Source: Anthopleura xanthogrammica (lineage: Eukaryota > Cnidaria > Anthozoa > Actiniaria > Actiniidae). From it: DNA of 64,000 nucleotides. This document shows positions 1 through 12,200 of the stretch, piece after piece. The stretch covers positions 11,131,981-11,195,980 of the forward strand of contig OZ025209.1 in the NCBI GenBank assembly GCA_964019055.1. The letters run 5' to 3'. Within the stretch, counting starts at the first letter, position 1, and each line of letters begins with the position of its first letter. Under the pieces are notes generated by a model that was not told the DNA's origin, ran no database searches, and worked only from the letters and a program-made list of their open reading frames with translations. The translations under genes were made by a program, and so were the position numbers.

Positions 1-2677
1 GCATCTTTTAGGCTGGAATTCTCTCAAAATGAAGTCCTTCAAAAGCAATTGATAATTTTTTAAAAGGTGTGAAAATCAAGTAAACTTCATCAAAACTATG
101 ATAGTCTATGCTTTTTGTTAAAAAAACTCCCCCAAATTGTTGAATTTTGAAAATATACACGAGCAAAAAGAGTCAAAGTCCATTAAAACCATGGGCTTTA
201 GTCCATGCTTTTTGGTCAAGACCACCCAAAACGATAGGATTTTGAAAATATACACGACGTGGATTGGATTGCATGGTGTGTAAAAGGGTCAAAGTCCATC
301 ATAACCATGGGTTATAGTCCTTGCGTGCTTTTTGGTGAAAATTGGCTCAAAATGCCGTGTTTTCTAAAGATGTGAAAATCATGCACATTTTTTCGAAAAC
401 CATTACTTTTTCACCAAAATCGGCTCAAAATGATGTATTTAGGCCCCATCACACAAAATTAATTTATTTTTATTTATTTAGAGGCTTCCACTTATAATGA
501 ATTACGACAAATAAAAAAATAGATAAATAAATACAACATTGCCAATCATATTGTATCTATTATAACTTAAACTTATAAAACTCATGAATAATTAATGAGG
601 AAAACACAATAGAAATCATTGTCCGTGGAGGTTGTATATCTGATACAAAATCGTCCTGATTTACATAAACTTTAACTCCAATTTTCTCAGCCAAATTCAA
701 TTTTATCTTTAAAATTTTAGTAGAACATGAATGTATACACCTAGACGTTTCATAAGTAATATACAATATTCGTGTCCGTGCTGTATCAGATATACAATCA
801 CTCGCACTCAGCCAAAAATGGCTGAAAATCAATGAATATACTTGAAAAACTAAGTCATAAATAATTCATTCTTTTTTTGAAAAGGCGTGGAAACTTCATA
901 AAATCACAGATATATTTGCCTATCGTAGTAATCAATAGCAAGTGTTGTTCAGTTTGTAGACTCCTTTATTACTAATAAATTACATATACAGGTTCTTGAT
1001 AAAACTAAAAACGTCTGGTTCTTTTATAATTGGTAAAAACTTGATTCTTTAAGTTGTTCGTAATTTATACTTTATCCCCTATGAGCTACAGAATATAGCT
1101 AGTGTGTATTCTAATCTCACTGACACTTAAGAAAAACGTTTGCGCGCATGCGCATTTTAGCATGTTTGCCAAGAATTCATGAACGCTTAGCATGAACAGA
1201 AATGTTCGTTTTTTCGGAATACATAAAAAAAAATACGAGCATACTTTTGTAAGATCAAGATACTGTAATAATAATAATAATAATTAATATGAATGAATTA
1301 TCCCTGAGTTCAAAAAAATACTTTAAGTTTAATATCTTGTAGAATAAATTTGTCGGACAACAATTCAAATTTGAACATTCAGCATACCAAGCCCGAAATG
1401 CACTATGGGCGGTGAATTTCAATTCGCGTAAAGATCACAACAATATGGAATTTGTCTGCACGTTTTTTCGGCATATTTTCTCCTGTGATAGCCTGAGTAT
1501 TGTGGCTACTTCTGTGCTGACATTATTTATATATGAATATAATACTTTCAAGCTTGGTAAGCAACATGCGACAGAACTTTCACCAAACTTTTTTGGAATT
1601 GCTGCATCTAAAAGGCGTGTACATGGTTGTAATATTACAAAGCTTAAAAGATTGACAATAAAATCATTGTACGAAGAGAAGGCCATTTACATTATAGGGT
1701 CATTTTGCAAAAACTACCAGGATTTTGACTTAAATGGGAATAAAAATATGAAGAAGAAAATTCGCAAAGCATTCTGGTAGTGTTAATAAAATGGCGTCAT
1801 CTTGCAAACGGTCTGTAGTGGAAAGTGTAACTCTAGCTGAATTCATTTTTTTTTTTTTACATTTTTATTCTAATTGAAAGCTCATTGTTCATTAATAATT
1901 CCAAGTGTGAAAATAGTTACACTCAACTGTGCTCCGTACGGCCAAGACAAGAAGACACCGATTCTTGTGAAAAACGTTTGCGCATGATTGCATTTTAGCT
2001 CGTTTTCCAAGAAAACAAGAAGCGTTTTACTGAGAAAATAAATGTTCATTTCCCCCGAATATACAAAAAAATCGTGAATATATTTTTGCGACTCCACAAT
2101 ATTGTGTTAATAAAGACAATTTGAAACAGACCTTTTGACATATTTCAAAGTCCATTTGCAAGGCAAGTTTAAAAGTCAAATTTGCATATTTCTACAATAG
2201 CACGTTTGACACTAATTTGCATACAAGCAAGCGCAGCAGTTTTTCATGAGCAGTTACTGCTTATTTTTTTCCATTCTCTCGTTTAAAGAGGCTGAGATTC
2301 CGAATATTTAGCTGGTGATTCGCACAGATCGCAGAATATATTTTAAAATAATTGAGATCGGTTTTCAATAATTTTTTTAATTAAAAGACTGTCCTCCGTT
2401 CGCGAGCAACTCTCGCTTTTTGCAACCCGTTATCAGGTTTTGGACTTGGGTTCCCTGTGTATAACTGAAGAGAGGAACTAGAAACGAGTAAGTCCATTCC
2501 AGTCCGCCTCTTCTTCAACCAACACAGGACTCCCATCAAGGGTAAAGCGAGAGTTGCGTGGAAGAGGCTGTTAAAAATAAAAGAGAAATCAAACGAAAAG
2601 ACAATTAAAAAGAATTAAATAAAAGATTATTATTAGTAATTACATTATATTGTGTTGATTGGAAGAGACTGCGTGTT
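1..2677. other. Gene-free left flank, repeat-derived AT-rich DNA
   Basis: No coding exon is supported here. Positions 1-430 hold a decayed tandem repeat of about 100-120 bp in which 'gtcaaagtccat', 'ccatgggctttagtcc' and 'gctttttggt' recur. Positions 1130-1270 and 1965-2110 are diverged copies of one another (both contain 'gaaaaacgtttgcgc', 'cattttagc' and an 'aaatgttc' block). Positions 1385-1600 match an interspersed repeat seen again near 54.77 kb. The short open frames in this stretch have no recognisable domain and overlap these repeats. Confidence 0.6.
1385..1600 (+). repeat. Interspersed repeat copy 1 (partner near 54.77 kb)
   Basis: The block starting 'cataccaagcccgaaatgca', passing through 'gtcacaacaatatg'-like sequence, 'tctgtgctgacattattta' and 'atgaatataatactttcaag', and ending with 'cttggtaagcaac', recurs in the same order and orientation at 54768-54990. 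The similarity is high in parts and broken by small gaps. Ends and class are not resolved; the two copies lie 53 kb apart, so this is a dispersed family and not a local duplication. Confidence 0.7.
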
Positions 2678-5600
2678 TCAGCTCCAAACGTCTGTAGAAT
2701 ATCTTCCTTTGGCGCCCAGTCTCTTGACGAAGTCTATCGCCTCGTTTTCACTCATTCCTCCATTCTCACGTGCGATATCTACGATCATGGAATGGACGTC
2801 ACGTGCCATGTTTCTTGCATCGCTGAAGGGAGAAAAAACACAAAAATAGAACATAAGTTTAAAGGTGGTTGATTGGTTGAGAAGAGTGCTGAATATCAGC
2901 TGCTGATTGGTGGAGAGGAGTGCTAAATATCAGCTGCTGATTGGTTGAGAAGAGTGCTGAATATCAGCTGCTGATTGGTGGAGAAGAGTGCTGAATATCA
3001 GCTGCTGATAGGTGGAGAGGAGTGCTAAATATCAGCTGCTGATTGGTTGAGAAGAGTACGGAATATCAGCTGCTGATTGGTGGAGAGGAGTGCTAAATAT
3101 CAGCTGCTGATTGGTTGAGAAGAGTACTGAATATCAGCTGCTGATTGGTGGAGAGGAGTGCTAAATATCAGCTGCTGATTGGTTGAGAAGAGTACTGAAT
3201 ATCAGCTGCTGATTGGTGGAGAAGAGTGCTGAATATCAGCTGCTGATTGGTGGAGAGGAGTGCTAAATATCAGCTGCTGATTGGTTGAGAAGAGTACTGA
3301 ATATCAGCTGCTGATTGGTGGAGAGGAGTGCTAAATATCAGCTGCTGATTGGTTGAGAAGAGGGCTTAATATCAGCTGCTGATTGGCTGCAGGAGTGCTC
3401 AATATCAGCTGATGATTGGTGGAGAGGAGTGGTGATAATTACCCGCAGACATAGATATGGCCACCGTTGTCCAAAATCTTCCAAATAGATTCCTTGGTTT
3501 CTCCCATTTTGTTTTGTACGTAAACTTTCTTTTCCTTAAAAAATAACAATAAACTTCCATTATTACATGAAATATTCCTAAGAAAGGAACAAAAAAACGA
3601 ACACTCGCAATATTTTAGAATAGAAAAGGACCAAAACCAAAATATCTGGTTGAGTACGGAAGGGGGTAACACGTCTTCCTCCCCCCCGTTCATAATTTAG
3701 TCTCACCAAACCTTATAAACCTGTTTTACCTGTTCCCTGGAGAAAGCTACATGCAGCTGTGTAATGGTTCCATCCTTTACATAATCAGACAACTCGTCTT
3801 CGTAGATGTAGTCTTCACTCTTCTTTCGACAGCCAAAGTACAGTACAGTATCGCCAACCTTCTTGCCTAGTAAGACAGACAACTAATTAGAACTAATGTC
3901 AGGGCTCGAAGTAGGGGCCTGCCAATGGCCTAAATGCAGGTCAAGTTTTACTACTGTCAGGCTAAAACAATTTTGAACTGTCAAATGGAAAATAAAATAG
4001 CAGGGGAATTTTGCTCCAAAATTATTTATCCTGCCGAAAATAAGAAACTGTCGGGTCATTTATCTTTTCTATTTCGAGCCCTGAATGTAGTAATACATTA
4101 ATGTTATTGATGATGTTAACGATAATGTTATGAATGTGAACTAAGAAAAAGATAAAAAGAAAGAAAGAAGACTAAGAAGAGCTGAAAAAGAAGAACATGG
4201 AGTATAGTAAGGGAGGAAAGAATGGAGACGCAGAAAGAAAAGGAAGGAGAAACAAAAGAGAAGAGATGAGATGAGAAGAAGATGAAAAAAGCAGAACTGA
4301 AGGAAGAGGTAAGAAGGAAGGTGGGAGAAGATGAGCAGTACAATTATCAATATTTTTAAAAAAATTTATAAAACCTTACCTTGTTTTACCGAATGATGAC
4401 GATCTTGGATGAAACCTCTGAAAGGCGCCAGACCTGTACCAGGACCGACCATGATGACTGGTGTGACAGGCTTGAAGGGAAGACGGAATGTTGTCTTACG
4501 TACAAAGATTGGGACACGAGGACAGTCATCACCTGGAAATGCATAGCAAAAACAATACTGGTCACTATAGAGCTGGTATCAGGACTTTTGCAGTCAACTC
4601 TGGTTACAGCGGACGACCTCGGGACGGTCACTTGGTGTCCGTCCGCAATAACGGGTCTTCGTAATAGAAGATGATGGAAAAATTATTGACTACATGCAAC
4701 AGTGATTTTTTTAAAGAAATTCGTACTTTTCAGTTTGAAAAGAAAACTACGGTCATTTCTTTGGCAGTATTTTCGCCGGGGATTCTGCTCCTGTCCGCAA
4801 TAGCGAGGTGTCCGCAATATCGAGGTGTCCGCAAATCTCAGACAATGAAATCGCTTAAACAAGGTACCATCACGGCGGTCACGATCATGGTACGGAATGT
4901 CCTCACCATAAGTTTTCCCCTGTAACAACCCCTGTTGATTATCCTACCTTTTGGCATCTTGGTTTGAAGCCACGTGGTTGCCACGCCCTTCTGTTGTCGT
5001 CCTGTTTTGGTCGTGTACCGTACGACCACTGCTGTCACGTGGATGGACTTGGGATGTAACTAGAAATGAAAATGTGGAAATGACTTGCAAGACAAAGTAA
5101 TTGTACTATTAAACATGTAAGCATTATCATTATCACGATTACCACCATTATCATGTATCATCACCGTCATGTCTCATACCCATCATCATGTATCATTATC
5201 ATCACCATCATCATCACATACTATCATTATACACCCATAATAGTCACCACCACCATCATATATCACAGTATCATCATGTATCATCACCATCATCATGTAT
5301 CATCATCATCACCATCAAGTATCATCATGTATCATCACCATCATGTGTCATCACCATCATCATCAATGTATCATCATCATCATCACCATCACCATGTATC
5401 ATCACCGCCATCATAATCATTATCATCAACCATCATAACATCGAGTCTTTACCCCATCATTCTGTTGGGAATGACTGCAAGCCAAATGTATGGCCATCAG
5501 TCTTACCTTGGAGGAAGACGAGATAGAGTAATATCTGCACTGTAATCGAGGCAGAAGCTCGAGGATGTGTGCCAAGGGAGGTCGAAGAGATGGCATGTCT

Positions 5601-6190
5601 TCAAGAACAGCCAAGATATGCCGATGACATCTGACGATCCATTCGTTGTATTGATGCTGTTGAACAATCATAATACTGTTTGAAAAACAAATCGAAATGA
5701 CAAAGGAAATCCCTTTGATAACAGTGTGCACATAAACTGAAGGGGCAACCCTGTTTAAATAAAAGTTATTATTTCATTTTCCAAAATAAAAATGAAAAAA
5801 AAAAAAGGTTGACAAGGTATAATTTTCAGGTCACCCATCCAGGTACTAAGCTCCTTCAACTGGTCTTGACTCGGTGTCTTTGAAGCCCAAGTTTTTTCCA
5901 CTGGGCCACGATTCCAAGAAATTAGCACAACAATAACATCAAATTTTTCATCGATTCCGTGCGTGGCAGGTGATCCCCTGTGCCTCCGGGCTAGAACATT
6001 ATCCTGCGTAATTCGTACAAACAAGGGCAGAAGGACTTAGTTGCCGTCAGGTCCGAAGACCATTCGACGCCTCAGTTGTACGGATGTCTCGGCTGGGCTA
6101 TGGCACGGTGGGGGATCAGAGGAGGATCTGGTTATAGTTTTCTTTGATTTCAACCCCGATTTATGTGCATCTTTTTTGTAATGATACTTC

Positions 6191-6222
<32 letters not shown>

Positions 6223-9200
6223 CTTCTACTACTACTACTACTAATATTAAGGCGTTGCTTTAGCATTTGTTGAAGACATGTTCGACTAATTTGGCAAATA
6301 AAAGTAGCCAGCTGTAGGATGTGCTGACTGACCAAAATTACTCGGCAGAATTACTCCAGTATTTTGACGAGTATCTCTAAATTTCTTGAAGGATTTAATA
6401 GAAAAACAGATATCGCTAAAAGGTATGACATACACTAGACTGTTAACAGTCCCTCTTTTCCCTCCTAACTCAGTCGAGTCGGATTGTTTCAAACTCGTCC
6501 CCACTCCTCGCGCGTCCAAAGCAGGGAAAAACTGAATCCGACTCGACTGGGTTAGGAGGGAAAAGAGGGATTGTTAACGGTCTAGACATACACTCTACTT
6601 AAGTACAATTTTTCAATTTCGAAAACATTCATTTCAGCTATTTGAATGAAAAACTGTTATATCTCAGTCGCAATGCATGATGGGATAGTACAGGATCCTC
6701 CTATGGTGGATATAATAACGAGAAATACCTTGGCATCTTCAGTACTGTCACTAATATTCATTAAGAAATCCTTCTCTTTCGGGTCCGTCGCGTACTCTGC
6801 GAGTTCTCTCAGTACATGTGTCTTGACTGTACTAGTGATGTCCATGTAATGAAGAAGAGCTGTACGATAAGTGGTGGGACATGGGAAAGGGTTCTTCTTG
6901 CTAGCATCCTCTGCAAAGAAAAATTAAAAGTTGAACGTCGTGCATGAGTGAGAGGCGACGGCACTAGACTGCGAACAGTACCTACATTTCCTTTGGTCAC
7001 TGTATATAATTATCTTCGGTTAATTATCTCTGGGGGAGGGTTTTCATATTCCCGAGGAGTTCCGTCGTAACACATCGAGACGCATGAGAGCCATGGGTTT
7101 CTCGACTTGGCCCTAACCCTAGCTCCCTCAAAGAAAAACACGAAGGTTGAGCCCCCCCGCCCCCCCCTGAAAAAAATAGAGACTGCTGCCAATGTAAGTC
7201 GGCACACGTAGCCTGATCCAGACTCATTACTCAGTATGTTGTATCAAACAACCAATCAACATTAACAAGGGACACGGCAGCATCAAGGTCAACATAATAT
7301 ATGATCAAATGCGAGACTCATTACTCAGTATATTGCAGGGGCGGATCCAGGGGAGGGTTGCAGGGGGTGCGCACCCGTCTGGGTCGACTTTGTGCCCCTA
7401 CTTCCAAGATAATCAATACAAAATAATGATTCCCCCCCCCCCTCTGATTCTGAGGGGTGCACCCCTCCCTGGGTTGACTTTGGGCACAGCACCCCTCCAT
7501 GAAGAATATCCTGGATCCTTCCCTGTATTGGATTATACTAACCATCAACATTAACAAGGGACACGACAGCATCAAGATCAACATTGAGTAGTTTGCCAAT
7601 TTTATCGACCAACTCGTGATCATTGGTTGGGTAGATGCCTACATGATCCCCAGCATCGTATCTAAAACAACCAACAGTGATCACATTAATGCATTCATAT
7701 ACTGTATTTATAATCTCATTCATTACTTCACTTGCCAATCCATTCACTCAGTCACTCCTTCCTTCTTTCTTTCCTCCCTCCTTCCCTCCCTCTCTCCCTC
7801 CACCCTTCCCTCCCTCTCTCTTCCTCCATCTTTCCCTCCCTATCTCCCCCTCTCTCCCTCCATCCTTCCCTCCCTCTCTCTTCCTCCCTCCCTCTCTCAT
7901 TTCTTCCTTTATTCAACAAGAAATCTGGATTTTTCGAAGCATTAACTTACTTGATGGAAGCACCAGAGACATCGAGTTCAATATGTATACAAGACCTGTC
8001 CCCACCCTTGTGAAGTTCACGATTGATTCGGATTGGTGCAAGGAAGGGATTCTTGGCATCGAATGGACTACAGGAAAAGAAAGTATCGTCAATCAGTGAG
8101 ACAGTCAATCTATCGATCCCACAGATAGACAGACAGACAGACAGACAGCAAACAGACAGACAGACAAACATTAACAGGCTATGTTCGATATCGTAAACTT
8201 CAGACTTGATTGCGAGGCTTTATTTGGTACTTCATGTATGGTACAAACACGTGGTTTACCAAATATATTTATTGGTAGGAATAAAATATAGTACCATATA
8301 CGACGTTCCTACCCTTCGGCAATTATAAAAAAAATTGATAGAAATGCTAGTCCACTACTCAACAACGTTATAATCGAATCTTCAGCACCTCAGTATCGTG
8401 CTAGAATATAAAATTTCGAACGTGGCCTATTTGATTTGATGCTGCTGTTGACCAATTGAAGCTGAGCAATCGAAGCAGCAGAATTCACTTGGTCTCTACA
8501 GCGTCGCGTGCATCACGTGACACCGCAGGGGTTTACATGCATGTAACGTCGAAGCACGTGTCCGCTTTGAGCAGTTTTCGTACGACCATATAAAAAACTT
8601 ACGGCACGGATTGTGACCGTGTCCGCGCCGTGCCGTGACTTCTGACGCTCATACGAAATCTGCTCTATTAGTTACTCACGGTCTTTGTCGCTGATATGAT
8701 TTCAGTCGTGACACTTCACCAGTGAATATCTTATCCTCTGATATATTGTCATGGATTTCGAGTTTGAACTGGCGTTCGATACATGAAGACAATCTCCTGA
8801 AGAAACAAAAACAACTTATAATATTGTAGGTTTTCTCATCGGTAACATAATTATTACCATCAAGGCATTATTGAAATGTCATTATCATCATCGTCGTGAT
8901 CACCAACATATTTACTTCATCATCATGTCCATGAACAATAATCTTCACCATAATAACATCATCGCAATCACCATCAACACCATCATCATCATCATCACCA
9001 CCGCCATCATCACCATCACCATCATCACCACCATCACCATCATCACCATCATCATCACCATCATCACCACCATCATCATCACCATCATCATCACCATCAC
9101 CATCAACACCATCATCACCATCATCACCACCATCATCACCACCGCCATCATCACCATCACCATCATCACCACCATCATCACCACCGCCATCATCACCATC

Positions 9201-12200
9201 ACCATCATCACCACCATCATCACCATCACCATCATCACCACCATCATCATCACCACCATCATCACCATCATCACCACCATCATCACCATCATCACCACCA
9301 TCACCATCACCATCATCCTCATCACCACCACCATCATCATCACCATCATCACCACCATCACCATCACCATCACCATCATCGTCATCATCATCGTCATCAG
9401 CGTCATCATCCTCATCATGGTCATCGTCATATTATTTATGTACCTTTTAATATCCCGAACATTGATGTTATAAAACTTGAGAACCGCAGGCCAGAACTCT
9501 TCTCTCCAACGGACAAAGTCTTCTTCAATACTTTGGGACAGGAAAAAAGAAGCATTAAAATTGCAGGATATCTGATTTTATAAAATAATTAAGATATAGC
9601 ATGCTATAGTACATGTTCCATGATTTGAGGGTTACCGTGTTTATTTAGCGGAACTTTAGAAACACGCGCAAAATCTTTGAAAACAACTTCAATATAAAAT
9701 GGCCGCTTGTGTGTCTCTACAGATATATATATGATTCAAGAGCTGAAGAACCAATGAATCACAAAGCAAGAGAAAGAGTATGCTGTGCCTTGTGTTCTAA
9801 GCTTGCTTCTGAAATGTGTTCTACAGCTACCAGCAGCTTCTATCAGCACAAAGATGCATGCCTGTTATATATAGTGATTTTCGTACGTATGAGTGGAAAA
9901 CGTATGATACTGACTTACAGGTAGAGCACGTACACAGTACGACATGCGATAGAGCGGTTTTGGTATGAGTGGGCTCTGACTTACAGCACGGACACGGTAC
10001 GACATCCCATAACATTTAAATGGCTTTCCCATTGTCTTCCAGTAATTCATCCAATCACAACGCGTATTTACAGTAACAGTACGGCTACAGTATGGCTACG
10101 AATTTGCCGTATCGTTTCCCACTCATACAAAAACCTCTATAGACTCCTTTCACGTGGCATCAAAGCAGCTCAATTTGGAGGACAACACAAAAAAAACTTC
10201 AATCTCCTGAGAAATAGAACCTATTGTTTTGTCCTCCAAATTGAGCTGTATTCCGACGTGCTGCAAGGGAAGTGGTCTATACTGCTGATAACATAGCATG
10301 TATCTGCAACAGTATACTTACTTTCCATCATCATCCCCTTCTCCTCTCTCAAACAATCTCTTAGCTCCCATCTCTTCTAGCTTCTTGTCCACCAGTCTTC
10401 CCATGGAATTGAAGTGTTCATATGTTTTATTACCAAGAGCAAAGACCTGAAAAATCATTACATAATTATATATCCTAGCTTTTTACTTGCTAACAATGGC
10501 TTAGAGCAGTTTTCGTACTGTATCACTATGAAAAACTTATGGCACGAACCGCGCCTTGCTGTGACCTTACTGTCAGCTCTGTGCCATGTATGAAAACATT
10601 CAAAATTCTGTGCTGTGTCCACAGGTATCCCAAGCTGGGTTTCTGTGGTATCATATCAGACTTATAAGGCAATGCAGGGCGATCCTTAGAAAAAAAAAAA
10701 ATTCAATAAATCATACGAATAAATGTTCTAACTCATGTCTCGTGTTTTCCTTCGAGTCTCTGTGAAGTTTCAGGTCATTTACATCAATATTGAGCAAGTA
10801 TCATGGTGGAGTATCCCTCGTACTAAAAAATTGGGAAGGTAGCACACTTCAGCCTGCTTGAACCCTCAAGGGTTCAATTTTTTTCTTCTAAGAATCGCCA
10901 TACATTGCCTTATAAGTCTGATATGATATCACAGAAACCCAGCTTGGGATACCTGTGCTGTGTCCACGCCATAACCGTGCCATTTGCCATGACTTTTCAT
11001 GATCATGTAAAATCTGCTCTAGATAAAATGCAATGATATTACAAGATGACCCATCACATCACATTATCAGCATCTATATTCACTTGACGTCTTATGTGCA
11101 ACCGTTAAACAAACAAATAATACTGTAGAGAATGATGTGGACTTAAATGGGAAAATATTATGCCTAAGGTAGACATCTATTGATTTTATCAATAAAAATA
11201 AATTTAAAAAAACCAGGTTAAAAACCAGGCTTTGAAGTATAAAGTAAACTTACAGTATAGTTCAAACAGTCCATGTCATCTCGGTCATTCTGTAACCACT
11301 CGTAAAATTCCTGGGCGTTATCAGTTGGGTCGCCTTCACCGTATGTTGCCATGACGAAGATCGCTAATCCATTCTCTATCTCACCAAACCTGGTAAGCTC
11401 CTCCTGAAATTCACAAACACATCATACAATATTAAGCAGATGTGTCTTGTTTTATAGGGTAGGGGGTACAGTTTCTGGATTTGAATGTGCATTTGAGTTA
11501 CTATCTTGACTCTGATTGGCTGAGAGCATTTGGCCAATCCTTGATAGGACTTGATAACATATAAAACCTTTATAGCTAACTCACAGATCGAACACTGAAA
11601 CAACTTCTGGGCTGATCTAAGTCAGGATATGGCTAACTCACAAATTGAACCCTGAATCAACCTCTGGGCTGATCAAAGTCAGAACAAGGCTAACACACAG
11701 ATTAAACCCTGAAATGACCTCTGGGCTGATCAAAGTCAGGATATGGCTAACTAACAGTTTGAATTGGAATTTATCTAGTTGGTTTTGTGAGGAAGAAAAA
11801 CCAGAAAACCCTGAGAAAAACCTTCAAATGAAGGAAGAGATCTATCAAACTCTGCTTATATGTGATGCCAAGTCCAGGAATTAAGCCGGAGAACCAAGAA
11901 GTGAGAGGCAAGTACAGTAATGCTACCCCATCCTTGATAACATATCAAATTTATAATTTAATAAACTTACAATATCAATTTCCTCTGGGTCAAATACAGC
12001 AGATTTCAGTCCATATCGCTGCGCATCTTTAGCAAGACGGCCTGCAAACTCTTCTGCTGTTCCTGTTTGAGAGCCATAAAATATAGCAATGGATTTGCCC
12101 TAGGGAAAAAAGTACAAAATAGATTTTAGATACATTTATTTGTTTATAATAGTTTCCTCTGTCAATCAATATACTAGAAAGGAAGAAATAATGTGCAAGG

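Noticed and set aside
2869..3433. Regular short repeats as a CRISPR array
   Set aside because: Units are contiguous with no unique spacers, and the host is a eukaryotic intron. The same holds for the 41-bp and 42-bp arrays.
4128..4350. Ser/Phe/Leu-rich minus-strand open frames
   Set aside because: They come from a purine-rich GAAG/GGAA tract in a POR intron.
8871..9473. 200-aa Ile/Thr-rich and 161-aa Met/Val-rich open frames
   Set aside because: They are translations of a (CAT/CAC)n tract inside a POR intron; a three-base period keeps every frame open.
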